From Neisseria bacilliformis (GTDB lineage Bacteria > Pseudomonadota > Gammaproteobacteria > Burkholderiales > Neisseriaceae): DNA of 64,000 nucleotides. Shown here piece by piece: positions 27,603-35,402 of this stretch. Positions within the stretch are counted from its first letter, which is position 1. The number at the start of each line of letters is the position of its first letter. The position numbers and the translations under genes were made by a program. Under the pieces are notes generated by a model. That model saw only the letters and a program-made list of their open reading frames with translations. It had not been told where the DNA came from and did no database searches. The stretch covers positions 1,736,001 to 1,800,000 of the forward strand of contig NZ_CP059571.1 in the NCBI RefSeq assembly GCF_014055025.1, written 5' to 3'.

Positions 27603-27660
27603 AGGCAGCCTGAAACCGTTTTGGCGCGTAAAGGCAGTCTGAAAACCTTTCAGGCTGCCT
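27603..27660 (+). terminator. Inverted pair of AGGCAGCCTGAA (king-type) uptake sequences
   Basis: AGGCAGCCTGAA at 27603-27614 faces its complement at 27649-27660, with a hybrid AGGCAGTCTGAA at 27632-27643 between them. This dialect is described from Kingella/Eikenella-type relatives, not from AG-DUS species. The pair forms a terminator just after the parE remnant and before the convergent lipoprotein gene. Confidence 0.75.
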
Positions 27661-27682
27661 TTACGTCCGTCTGAAAGCGGAT

Positions 27683-28207
27683 TTACGGCACGATGTTTAC
27701 TTGCACATTGCCCACACTCTCGGTGTCGATAAAGATTTCGTCCCGGCTTGTGCACGCCGCAAAGTCGGTGCCGCCAAAGTCGGGGGCGTAAACACTCAGG
27801 TTTTTCTCGTCTTCCACAAGGCCGCCTTTGTGGAACCGGTAGCGGTGGGTCTGCCAGCCGGTGTAGCCGCCGAAGGTGTTTTTGGCGTTCACTTCTGCGC
27901 ACACCAGATAATATCCTTCGGATTTCAGTTGTTTGGGCGTTTTCGGAGAGTAGATTTTTGTCTCAGGATTGTATATTTTGAACACTTTGCGCGGCGGGGA
28001 GATGCGGATTTTCGCGCTGCCGGGGTCGAGCAGGGTTTCGTTGAGGTATTGGCGGACTTGCCGTTCGTAGTTTTTGGGGTAGCTGCCGTAGTTTTCGCTG
28101 CGCACGGTTTTCATGCTGACTTGTGCGGACGGCTGGGTAACGGCGCAGGCGGCCAGTAGGCAGAGACTGCCGATCAGGGCGGCGCGGGTGGGGAGTTTGG
28201 TTTTCAT
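27683..28207 (-). CDS. Lipoprotein of a tandem paralogous family, member 3
   Basis: A 174-residue lipoprotein. The signal peptide (MKTKLPTRAALIGSLCLLAAC, Cys21) is followed by VSMKTVRSENYGSYPKNY, a PPRKV segment, CAEVNAKN and GGYTGWQT, then ACTSRDEIFID and a terminal QVNIVP. All these landmarks recur in the two genes upstream. Two conserved cysteines (in CAEVNAKN and ACTS) could form a disulfide. The start at 28207 follows GAAAGAAAA; the frame is open further but without function. I do not know the family's role; an outer-membrane or periplasmic envelope protein is likely. Confidence 0.85.
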   Translation of the reverse strand: MKTKLPTRAALIGSLCLLAACAVTQPSAQVSMKTVRSENYGSYPKNYERQVRQYLNETLLDPGSAKIRISPPRKVFKIYNPETKIYSPKTPKQLKSEGYYLVCAEVNAKNTFGGYTGWQTHRYRFHKGGLVEDEKNLSVYAPDFGGTDFAACTSRDEIFIDTESVGNVQVNIVP

Positions 28208-28314
28208 ATTTTCTTTCCTTTTGGTTTTGGGGTGGGACGATGTTTTCGCTTCGCTGAAACCCGCTTCGCTGGCTTTCAGACGGCCTTTGGCTGTTTTGTA
28301 CCGTCTTGGCGGCA

Positions 28315-28776
28315 TTAGGGCACGATATTGACCTTAAATTTGTTGTAGATGCCGCTGGTGATGTAAATCTCATCCGTGCTGTCGCACATGTCCAAACCGA
28401 CCGAGTCGAAATGGAGCTCTTCCAAACCGCCGTAATAAATGCTGTACCGTTTGGTCTGCCAGCCGGTGTAGCCGCCGTAGGCGTTTTTCGCGTTCACTTC
28501 GACGCACACCGCATAGTATGCCCGGCCGTTCAGTTTGTACGGCGCGCGCGAGAGTTGGTACACCTTGCGCGGCGGGGTGGTGAATCTGATTTGCGCGCTG
28601 CGGGCGTCGAGCAGGGTGCCGTCCAGCCGTTGGCGGATCAGCTGCTGGTAGTTTTTTGGATAGGGGCCGTAGTCGGCATTGCGCACAGCCTGCATGCTGA
28701 CGTCAAAAGTGCTGGTGCAGGCGGCCAAGAGCAGGGACAGGCTGCCGAGCAGGGCGGCGGGGGTGGGAAGTTTCAT
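28315..28776 (-). CDS. Lipoprotein of a tandem paralogous family, member 2
   Basis: A 153-residue paralogue of its two neighbours. The signal peptide ends LLLAAC. The mature part keeps VSMQAVRNADYGPYPKNY, PPRKV, CVEVNAKN, GGYTGWQT, DEIYIT and a terminal KVNIVP. The second conserved cysteine shifts to MCDSTDEI. It is the most diverged of the three in its last 40 residues. The 50-odd bases before the start (28777-28830) are nearly identical to those before member 1, showing that the duplication included the leader. Function unknown. Confidence 0.85.
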   Translation of the reverse strand: MKLPTPAALLGSLSLLLAACTSTFDVSMQAVRNADYGPYPKNYQQLIRQRLDGTLLDARSAQIRFTTPPRKVYQLSRAPYKLNGRAYYAVCVEVNAKNAYGGYTGWQTKRYSIYYGGLEELHFDSVGLDMCDSTDEIYITSGIYNKFKVNIVP

Positions 28777-28976
28777 ATTGGTTTCCTTGTATGGGGTTGG
28801 TGGATGTTTTCAGGCTGCTTTAAGGCTGAAGTTCGTCTGAAAATCTCTTTTCAGTAGTAGGTCGGGCATTTATGCCCGACATTTTTCAAATTTGCCGGTG
28901 TTTGTCGGGCATAAATGCCCGACCTACCTTACTTTAAAAGTTGAATGTCAACACACCCTGCTGCTGCGGGTTTCGC
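28777..28976. repeat. Leader duplicate, GGGCAT hairpins and a MITE end fragment
   Basis: This gap between lipoprotein members 2 and 1 contains the leader shared with 29448-29500, two GTCGGGCATAAATGCCCGAC-type hairpins (28858-28882 and 28901-28926), and AAAAGTTGAATGTCAACA (about 28936-28953). The last sequence matches the right end of the MITE-like element near 58.9 kb. Confidence 0.7.
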
Positions 28977-29447
28977 TTAGGGGACGATATTTACTTGGTC
29001 GCCGCCGAAGATGAGGGTGGTGTCGATGTAGATTTCGTCTTTGCTGGTGCAGGCGGCGTAAGCGCCTGTGGGATTGCCTTCTATTGTGTTGTTTTTGAAG
29101 CGGAACATTTTGGTCTGCCAGCCGGTGTAGCCGCCGTAGGCGTTTTTGGCGTTGACGTCGGCGCAGGCCAGGTAGAAGGCGTCCCAGCCGGCGCGGCCGC
29201 TGCCTTGCACGCCCTGGTTGCTGAGGCGGAGCACTTTGCGCGGCGGGGTGATGATGCGGATTTTCGCGCTGCCGGCATCGCGCAGGTTTTCGTCCAGATA
29301 GCTGCGGATGTGCTGTTGGTAGTCTTTGGGGTAGCGGCCGTAGTCGGCGTTGCGCGCGGCCTGCATGCTGACTTCGATGGGTTTGGCGGCGCAGGCGGCC
29401 AGCAGGCAGAGGCTGCCGATCAGGGCGGCGCGAGTGGGAAGTTTCAT
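28977..29447 (-). CDS. Lipoprotein of a tandem paralogous family, member 1
   Basis: A 156-residue lipoprotein with signal peptide ending LLAAC (Cys19) and the same landmarks as its neighbours: VSMQAARNADYGRYPKDY, an SAKIRIITPPRKV segment, CADVNAKN, AYGGYTGWQT, ACTSKDEIYID and terminal QVNIVP. An AAGGAAACC site precedes the ATG. Three copies in a row on one strand, each with its own leader, point to local gene amplification. The nearby AGGCAGCCTGAA uptake sequences suggest the block came from another Neisseriaceae lineage. No enzymatic motif is visible. Confidence 0.85.
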   Translation of the reverse strand: MKLPTRAALIGSLCLLAACAAKPIEVSMQAARNADYGRYPKDYQQHIRSYLDENLRDAGSAKIRIITPPRKVLRLSNQGVQGSGRAGWDAFYLACADVNAKNAYGGYTGWQTKMFRFKNNTIEGNPTGAYAACTSKDEIYIDTTLIFGGDQVNIVP

Positions 29448-29499
29448 ATTGGTTTCCTTGTATGGGGTTGGTGGATGTTTTCAGGCTGCTTTAAGGCTG

Positions 29500-29533
29500 A
29501 AGGCCGTCTGAAAATCTCTTTTCAGACGGCCTT
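29500..29533 (-). terminator. Inverted AG-DUS pair near the glnS end
   Basis: Facing AG-DUS copies 33 bases past the glnS stop. A single AGGCAGCCTGAA of the other dialect sits between it and glnS at 29547-29558. Confidence 0.7.
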
Positions 29534-29565
29534 GATATTGCACCAAAGGCAGCCTGAAACGGCTT

Positions 29566-31257
29566 TTACACTTTGGCCTGCCAAGTATCTTTCAGCGTTA
29601 CCGTGCGGTTGAACACGGGTTTGCCTTGCGCGTGGTCGCGGCGGTCGGTAACGAAGTAGCCCAAGCGTTCAAACTGCCAGCGGCTCTCGGGCGGCAAATC
29701 GTTGGCGGAGGCTTCGACCCAGGCTTGGATTTCGCGCACGGATTCGGGGTTGAGAAAGTCGGTGAAGGGCAGGTATTCGCCGTCTGCGCCGCGCACGGCA
29801 TCGGGGCGCGGTTCGGTGAACAGGCGCTCGTACAGGCGCACGGTGGCGGGTACGGCGTGTTCGGCGGAGAGCCAGTGGATCACGCCTTTGACTTTGCGGC
29901 CTTCGGGGTTTTTGCCCAGCGTGTCGTAATCAAGGCTGCATTTGAGTTCGACCACATGGCCGTCTGCATCTTTGACGACTTCGTCGCAGCGCATCACATA
30001 GCTGTGGCGCAGGCGCACTTCGCCGCCGGGGACGAGGCGTTTGAAGCCTTTGGGCGGGTTTTCGGCGAAGTCGTCGGCTTCGATGTAGAGCGTTGGCGAA
30101 ATCGGCAGCTCGCGTCCGCCCATTTCTTCGTGGTTGGGGTGGTAGGGCGCGTAGCGGCTTTGCGCTTGGTCGGGGTCGAAGTTGGTGAGCGTTACTTTGA
30201 GCGGGTTGAGTACGGCAATCATGCGCGGGGCGGAGTTTTCCAGCTCTTCGCGGATGGCGCCTTCGAGTACGCTCATGTCGATGACGTTTTCAGATTTGGA
30301 AATGCCGGCGCGTTTGGCAAACAGACGCAGGCCTTCGGGCGTGTAGCCGCGGCGGCGCATACCGGAAATCGTCGGCATACGCGGGTCGTCCCAGCCGGCA
30401 ACGTGGCCGTCGGCAACCAGTTGGTTCAGCTTGCGTTTGGACGTGATGGAATACAAAAGCTCCAAACGGGAAAACTCGTATTGGCGCGGGCGGGTGGCGT
30501 GCGGCGCAGGGATATTGTCCAACACCCAGTCGTAAAGCGGGCGGTGGGCTTCAAATTCGAGCGTACACAAGGAATGCGTGATGCCTTCGATGGCATCGGA
30601 AATGCAATGCGTGTAGTCGTACATCGGGTAGATGCACCATTTGTCGCCGGTGTTGTGGTGATGGGCGCGGCGGATGCGGTAGATGACGGGGTCGCGCATA
30701 TTGATGTTGCCTGATGCCATGTCGATTTTCAGGCGCAGGGTTTTGCTGCCGTCCGGAAACTCGCCGTTTTTCATGCGTGTAAACAGGTCGAGGTTTTCTT
30801 CGATACTGCGGTCGCGGTAAGGGCTGTTTTTGCCCGCTTCGGTCAGCGTGCCGCGGTATTCGCGCATTTCTTCGGGCGTCAAATCATCGACATACGCTTT
30901 GCCGTCTTTGATTAAGCCGACAGCGTAGTCGTAAAGCTGGTCGAAATAGTTGGAAGCGAAACGCGGCTCGCCCGCCCATTCAAAGCCCAGCCATTGCACG
31001 TCTTCTTTGATGGAATTGACGTATTCGTCGCTTTCTTTTTCGGGGTTGGTGTCGTCGAAACGCAGGTTGCACAGGCCGTCATACACATAGGCGAGGCCGA
31101 AATTGAGGCAGATGGATTTGGCGTGGCCGATGTGCAGATAGCCGTTGGGTTCGGGCGGGAAACGGGTTTGGATGGCGGTGTGTTTGCCGCTTTTGAGGTC
31201 TTCTTCGATAAGGGTGCGGATGAAGTGGTTGTCGGCGAATTGGTCTTTGTGGAGCAT
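29566..31257 (-). CDS. glnS: Glutaminyl-tRNA synthetase
   Basis: A 563-residue class I synthetase that charges tRNA-Gln directly. The ATP-binding signature [14 protein letters not shown] is at about residues 33-46 and the KMSKS-like loop appears as [12 protein letters not shown]. The tRNA-acceptor and anticodon-binding beta-barrels follow, to a normal C-terminus. The frame is open upstream to 31422, but the ATG at 31257 gives the standard start ([14 protein letters not shown]). It is a single gene flanked by uptake sequences and divergent from metQ. Confidence 0.97.
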   Translation of the reverse strand: MLHKDQFADNHFIRTLIEEDLKSGKHTAIQTRFPPEPNGYLHIGHAKSICLNFGLAYVYDGLCNLRFDDTNPEKESDEYVNSIKEDVQWLGFEWAGEPRFASNYFDQLYDYAVGLIKDGKAYVDDLTPEEMREYRGTLTEAGKNSPYRDRSIEENLDLFTRMKNGEFPDGSKTLRLKIDMASGNINMRDPVIYRIRRAHHHNTGDKWCIYPMYDYTHCISDAIEGITHSLCTLEFEAHRPLYDWVLDNIPAPHATRPRQYEFSRLELLYSITSKRKLNQLVADGHVAGWDDPRMPTISGMRRRGYTPEGLRLFAKRAGISKSENVIDMSVLEGAIREELENSAPRMIAVLNPLKVTLTNFDPDQAQSRYAPYHPNHEEMGGRELPISPTLYIEADDFAENPPKGFKRLVPGGEVRLRHSYVMRCDEVVKDADGHVVELKCSLDYDTLGKNPEGRKVKGVIHWLSAEHAVPATVRLYERLFTEPRPDAVRGADGEYLPFTDFLNPESVREIQAWVEASANDLPPESRWQFERLGYFVTDRRDHAQGKPVFNRTVTLKDTWQAKV

Positions 31258-31438
31258 GGCGAAAACGGGTGTGGAAAAAACGGCGATTGTACCCGATTTT
31301 GCCCGCCGCCCGTATGCACAGGCCGTCTGAAAAAGGCGGCGGGGCTGTTTTTCAGACGGCCTCAATCTGTATAATCGCGCCCTTTGCGGCCGTCTGAAAA
31401 ACCGGCACGCGCCCATCCGCAACCATCAGGAGACCATT

Positions 31439-32344
31439 ATGAACGCATTTGCAAAACTCACCCTCGCCGCCGCCCTCGGCTTCGGCCTTGCCGCCTGCGG
31501 CGGACAATCCGGCAGCCCTGCCGCTTCCGGCGCGGCCGGCAGCGCGCCCGCCGCCTCGGACAAAACCGAAATCCGCTTCGGCACCACCCCGGGCGACTTC
31601 GCCGACATGATCAAAGACCAAATCCAACCCGCGCTGGAAAAACAGGGCTACACCGTTACCCTTACCGAATACCCCGACTATGTTACCCCCAACAAAGCCC
31701 TGGCCGAAAACGCCATCGACATCAACATTTTCCAGCACAAACCCTATCTCGACGGCTTCAAAGCCGAACACAAGCTCGATTTGGTGGAAGTGTTCCAAGT
31801 GCCCACCGCTCCGCTGGGCATCTACCCGGGCAAACTGGCCAAACTCGAAGACGTGAAAAGCGGCAGCACCGTCGCCATCCCCAACGACCCCTCCAACCTC
31901 GCCCGCGCCCTCGTGATGCTCAACGAGCTGGGCTGGATCAAACTGAAAGACGGCATCGACCCGCTCAAAGCCTCGCGCGCCGACATCGCCGAAAACAGCA
32001 AAAACATCGAATTTGTCGAAATGGAAGCCGCCAACCTGCCGCGCAGCCGACAAGACGTTGATTTTGCGATTGTAAACGGCAACTACGCCATGAGCAGCGG
32101 CATGAAACTCACCGAATCCCTGTTCCAAGAACCCAGCTTCACCTACGTAAACTGGTCGGCCGTGCGCACCGCCGACAAAGACGCCAAATGGGTGAAAGAC
32201 GTAACCGACGCCTACAACACCGACAGCTTCAAAGCCTACGCCCACCAACGCTTCGCCGGCTACAAATACCCCGCCGCCTGGGGCGAAGGCGCGGCAGCAG
32301 GCGCGAAAGCCGAAGCCGCCTCCACCGCCTCCGCAGCGAAATAA
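31439..32344 (+). CDS. metQ: Methionine-binding ABC transporter lipoprotein (NlpA family)
   Basis: A 301-residue lipoprotein of the MetQ/NlpA family, the counterpart of the meningococcal surface antigen GNA1946. The signal peptide ends LAAC (Cys20), followed by a Ser/Ala/Gly linker to about residue 40. The NlpA domain begins RFGTTPGDFADMIKDQIQPA and keeps the family's NIFQHKPYLD and IPNDPSNLARAL stretches. An Ala-rich tail of about 20 residues is added at the C-terminus. A TATAAT (31370-31375) could be the -10. The permease and ATPase genes metI and metN are not adjacent, so this is an orphan binding protein here. Confidence 0.93.
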   Translation: MNAFAKLTLAAALGFGLAACGGQSGSPAASGAAGSAPAASDKTEIRFGTTPGDFADMIKDQIQPALEKQGYTVTLTEYPDYVTPNKALAENAIDINIFQHKPYLDGFKAEHKLDLVEVFQVPTAPLGIYPGKLAKLEDVKSGSTVAIPNDPSNLARALVMLNELGWIKLKDGIDPLKASRADIAENSKNIEFVEMEAANLPRSRQDVDFAIVNGNYAMSSGMKLTESLFQEPSFTYVNWSAVRTADKDAKWVKDVTDAYNTDSFKAYAHQRFAGYKYPAAWGEGAAAGAKAEAASTASAAK

Positions 32345-32365
32345 AGATTCGGCTTAACCATACAA

Positions 32366-32410
32366 AAAGGCCGTCTGAAAAACGGGTTTTCCGGTTTTCA
32401 GACGACCTTT
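32366..32410 (+). terminator. Imperfect AG-DUS pair after metQ
   Basis: An uptake sequence faces a slightly altered copy (CAGACGACC) with a T-rich loop, 22 bases after the metQ stop. Confidence 0.65.
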
Positions 32411-32421
32411 CGCCTCCAAGG

Positions 32422-32550
32422 TAGGGTGAAACAAAATAAAAGATACCCATCGTAGGCTGGGCTTCAGCCCAGCTAACTCGCTATTTATCCGATATTTTGC
32501 CGGGCTGAAGCCCAGCCTACACCGAATACTTTTTATCTATATCCACTATA
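32422..32550. repeat. Palindromic GGGCTTCAGCCC repeat with TATA-type ends
   Basis: A near-copy of the element at 16362-16488: arms GTAGGCTGGGCTTCAGCCC and complement around an AT spacer, preceded by GAAACAAAATA and ending TATCCACTATA. It is followed by a GTCGGATACTCGTATCCGAC hairpin (32555-32580) and a GGGTTGCAAACCC / TTGGGCTAAGACCCAA module (32627-32692). Confidence 0.75.
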
Positions 32551-32706
32551 ACCGTAGGTCGGATACTCGTATCCGACATCCCGCGCGGCGGAACAAACCT
32601 GCGGGAAAACATCGGATTCCAGCAGGCAGGGTGGGTTGCAAACCCAACATTTCCGATTACCCGACCATGTTGGGCTAAGACCCAACCTACGCTTATTCAA
32701 ACATCG

Positions 32707-32750
32707 GAGGCCGTCTGAAAAACCGTAAAACACGTTTTTCAGACGGCCTC
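32707..32750 (-). terminator. Inverted AG-DUS pair, scpB terminator
   Basis: Facing uptake sequences 29 bases past the scpB stop. Confidence 0.7.
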
Positions 32751-32778
32751 TTTGCCGATGCGCCGCGCGGCGGCGGGT

Positions 32779-33387
32779 TTATCCGCGCCCCGTCCCGTCC
32801 GCGTCGTCTCCGTCCGCATCTTCCCCGTCCGGCGCGGGCGGCAGGGCGGCGGTTTCGGGCAGGACGAGTTCGCCCAGTTCGGTGAGCGGCGGCAGGCTTT
32901 CGAGGGATTCGAGCTGCAGATCGGCGAGGAAGGCGGGGGTGGTGGCCCATAGGGCGGGGCGGCCGACGGTGTCGCGCCGACCGACGGTTTCGATCCAGCC
33001 CCGGTCGAGCAGGGTCTGCATCACGTTTTGCGACACGGCCACGCCGCGTATGTCTTCGATGTCGCCGCGCGTAACCGGCTGCTGGTAGGCGATGATGGCC
33101 AGGGTTTCCATCACGGCGCGGGAGTAGCGCGGGCTGCGGGTTTCCTGCAACGCGCCCAGCCGCTCGAAGGCGGCGGGGACGGTTTGGAAACGCCAGCCCT
33201 CGGCGGTGTGCGCCAGTTGCAGGGCGCGGCCGTGCCAGCGGGCTTTGAGGCTGCCGAGCACGTCGATGAGTTTGTCTTGCGAGAGCGGCGGGTCGCACAG
33301 TTGGCGCAGGGTTTTTTCGCCGAGCGGTTCGGGCTGGGTGAGCAGGGCGGCTTCGATGAGCGCGTCGGGCGGGAGTTTGTCGTTCAT
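32779..33387 (-). CDS. scpB: Chromosome segregation/condensation protein ScpB
   Basis: A 202-residue protein with two winged-helix domains that, with ScpA, bridges the SMC condensin. The diagnostic stretch RYSRAVMETLAIIAYQQPVTRGDIEDIRG is present in the second winged helix (about 88-116), followed by GRRDTVGRPALWATTP. The acidic Asp-rich tail of about 25 residues is unusual but common in beta-proteobacterial copies. scpA and smc are not in the window. The gene is followed on the same strand by a DUS-pair terminator and preceded by recO. Confidence 0.93.
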   Translation of the reverse strand: MNDKLPPDALIEAALLTQPEPLGEKTLRQLCDPPLSQDKLIDVLGSLKARWHGRALQLAHTAEGWRFQTVPAAFERLGALQETRSPRYSRAVMETLAIIAYQQPVTRGDIEDIRGVAVSQNVMQTLLDRGWIETVGRRDTVGRPALWATTPAFLADLQLESLESLPPLTELGELVLPETAALPPAPDGEDADGDDADGTGRG

Positions 33388-33479
33388 GGTGTTTGTTCGG
33401 TTTTTTTCAGACGGCCTCTCGGGTTTGTCCGCGGTTTGAGGCCGTCTGAAAGCGCAGCTTCGGCGTAGTCAGAAACAGA

Positions 33480-34250
33480 TTATTCGGCAGCGGCGGATTC
33501 GGTATCCGTCGGGGCGGGCGGCGGGGCAAACTGCTGCATCTGCTGCAACACGAGGCGGGCGCGGATGCCTTCGGGCAGGCGGAAGTCGAGCAGCAGGCGG
33601 GTGATTTTGAGGGCTTCGTGCAGGCTCTCGCCGCCCTCGAAGCGGCCTTCGTGCAGTTGGCGCAGGATGCCGCCGTCGGCGGTGAGCGCGTCTTGCGGGA
33701 CGCTGCCGCCGGCGTAGGGCTGGGGCGGCTGTTCGGCCGCAATAAGGTAGCGCGTGCCGGCGCGGACGGGATTGCCGTCGGCGTCGGACTGCAAATCGGG
33801 GGCGTAGCCCAGCTCGGTGAGCAGCCGCCACTCGAAGCGGCGCAGGGCGGCGGCGTGGGCGGTTTCGGTGCAGACGCTTTTTAAGGCTTGGGCGAGCGCG
33901 TCGTAAACGGCGGGCTGCGCGTCTTCGCGCGGCGTGAGTTTGAGCACCAGCTCGTTGAGGTACAGGCCGCTGAGCAACGCCCTGCCCTGCGGCTGCGGCC
34001 AGCCGCCCAGCCATTCGGCGCGGTGCAGGGTTTTGGTTTCCGCGCCGCCGTACCACGACACGCTGACAGGCACGAAGGGCACGAGCACGCCGCGCAGCTC
34101 GCTCTGGCGTTTGCGCGCGCTGCGCGCCAAAAGCGACACGCGCCCGTAGCGGCGGCTGTACATTTCCAGCCGCAGGCTGCTTTCGCGCCAGGGCGCGGCG
34201 GCGAGCAGGAAGGCCGGTTCGTGGTTGATTCTTTGGCTTTTTTCGGACAT
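33480..34250 (-). CDS. recO: DNA repair and recombination protein RecO
   Basis: A 256-residue protein that loads RecA onto SSB-coated single strands with RecR. The N-terminal OB fold is recognisable (PAFLLAAAPWRESSLRLEMYSRRYGRVSL), and the helical C-terminal part follows with FEWRLLTELGYAPDL (about 160-175), a typical RecO landmark. The zinc-finger cysteines found in some RecO proteins are missing. It ends with a Pro/Ala-rich tail. scpB lies 92 bases downstream with an uptake sequence between. Confidence 0.92.
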   Translation of the reverse strand: MSEKSQRINHEPAFLLAAAPWRESSLRLEMYSRRYGRVSLLARSARKRQSELRGVLVPFVPVSVSWYGGAETKTLHRAEWLGGWPQPQGRALLSGLYLNELVLKLTPREDAQPAVYDALAQALKSVCTETAHAAALRRFEWRLLTELGYAPDLQSDADGNPVRAGTRYLIAAEQPPQPYAGGSVPQDALTADGGILRQLHEGRFEGGESLHEALKITRLLLDFRLPEGIRARLVLQQMQQFAPPPAPTDTESAAAE

Positions 34251-34270
34251 AGCGGGAGCAGACGCAAACG

Positions 34271-34310
34271 CGGCAGGCCGTCTGAAAAACGGTTTTCAGA
34301 CGGCCTGCCG
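34271..34310 (-). terminator. Inverted AG-DUS pair between recO and the 226-residue gene
   Basis: A long stem (CGGCAGGCCGTCTGAAAA with complement) with a 4-base loop, 25 bases past the stop of the upstream minus-strand gene. Confidence 0.75.
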
Positions 34311-34335
34311 GTTTGCCGGAACAAGGGTTGCGCGC

Positions 34336-35016
34336 TTATTTTTTGCCGTATTTGACATCGTATTTCAATTCGGTCAGCACGTTTTTCAGGTTGTAATCGA
34401 GTATGTCCTGCACCAGCGCGGGCACTTCCGACTGCACGGCCTGATACAGCCGGCTGTTGAGGTGGGCGGCCTCGCGGGAAACGGCGGTGCGCACCAGGCC
34501 GTTCACCGCGTCGGTGAGGTGCGGGGTGAGCCGCCCCATCAGCCGCGCCACCAGCTCCTGCTCGGAAAGGCAGAACACGGGGCGGCCGGCGGGCACGCCC
34601 TGCGGGTCGAGCACGTTGACGCTGACGGGGATGTCCTGCGGATGGAACACCGGTTCGGCTTCGTCCTGCGCGGCCGTTTTTGCGGCGGCGGGCTTGGGGT
34701 TGAACCAGACCGTTTGTTTTTCCAAAACTTCTTCCGCCTTCGCCCCGCCCTGCAAGGCGTTTTGCGCGTTCAGCCAGTCTTCTTCCAGCAATACGGTGGC
34801 ATCGGCCTCGGTCAGCTCGCCCGCCAGCGCGGCGTTGTGGCGGTTCTGCCAGTTTTTCAGATAGTTTTGCAGAATCTGCTTTTTATAGCCCTCGTGGGCG
34901 CGGCGGTTGCGCGGCGGCTCGGCCGTTTCGGCGGCGGCGGCGCGGGCAGGCTGCGCGTCGCGTTTTTCGCGCAGCTTTTGCAGTTTCTTTTCCCATTCCG
35001 GTTGCTTGTTCGACAT
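34336..35016 (-). CDS. Charged helical protein of unknown function, 226 residues
   Basis: A soluble protein without signal or membrane segments. The N-terminal third (MSNKQPEWEKKLQKLREKRD...) is strongly charged and probably a coiled coil. A Pro/Ala-rich middle follows, then a C-terminal domain (about 145-226) with PHLTDAVNGLVRTAV and a terminal NLKNVLTELKYDVKYGKK. The layout resembles scaffold or cell-division helper proteins, but I do not recognise a family. It is divergently placed from a small coiled-coil gene 66 bases away. Coding is well supported by composition and by its DUS terminator. Confidence 0.8.
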   Translation of the reverse strand: MSNKQPEWEKKLQKLREKRDAQPARAAAAETAEPPRNRRAHEGYKKQILQNYLKNWQNRHNAALAGELTEADATVLLEEDWLNAQNALQGGAKAEEVLEKQTVWFNPKPAAAKTAAQDEAEPVFHPQDIPVSVNVLDPQGVPAGRPVFCLSEQELVARLMGRLTPHLTDAVNGLVRTAVSREAAHLNSRLYQAVQSEVPALVQDILDYNLKNVLTELKYDVKYGKK

Positions 35017-35082
35017 GGTTATCTTCGGCTGGACGGCTTATAATGCCCGCCATTTTAACAGAATTTACGAAAGGTTCGGACG

Positions 35083-35331
35083 ATGGGCGACACAGAGCAA
35101 CGCTTGGAATATCTCGAAGAAACCGTCGAAACGCTGCGCATGCAGAACCGCGTGCTCGGCGCGGCCTTCAACGGCCTGCTGCGCGGCCTGCCCGCCGACA
35201 CCGCGCAGGACGTAACCGAAGCCGTGCGCCAGGCCTTCGACGACGCGCTGGCCGAGCTGGAATACGCCGACAGCGCGCGCGCCGAGCTGTTCCACGACGC
35301 GACTTACACATTCTTCCGTGAAAAAGAGTAA
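35083..35331 (+). CDS. Small coiled-coil protein of unknown function, 82 residues
   Basis: An 82-residue acidic protein starting MGDTEQRLEYLEETVETLRM, a clear heptad-like coiled coil over the first ~25 residues, followed by a second helical half ending FFREKE. A good GAAAGG site lies 9 bases before the ATG, and a TATAAT at 35039-35044 could be its -10. No family is recognised. It is divergent from the 226-residue charged gene, and a shared role is possible but unproven. Confidence 0.75.
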   Translation: MGDTEQRLEYLEETVETLRMQNRVLGAAFNGLLRGLPADTAQDVTEAVRQAFDDALAELEYADSARAELFHDATYTFFREKE

Positions 35332-35402
35332 ATTTGTGATAAAATCGCATCGTTTCAAAATAAACGTTCCGCGCCGCAACGCGCATGATTAAAGGATAAA
35401 AC

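Noticed and set aside
31345-31438. Possible SAM or methionine riboswitch before metQ
   Set aside because: The leader is short, consists of uptake sequences plus a -10, and shows no riboswitch-like conserved core.
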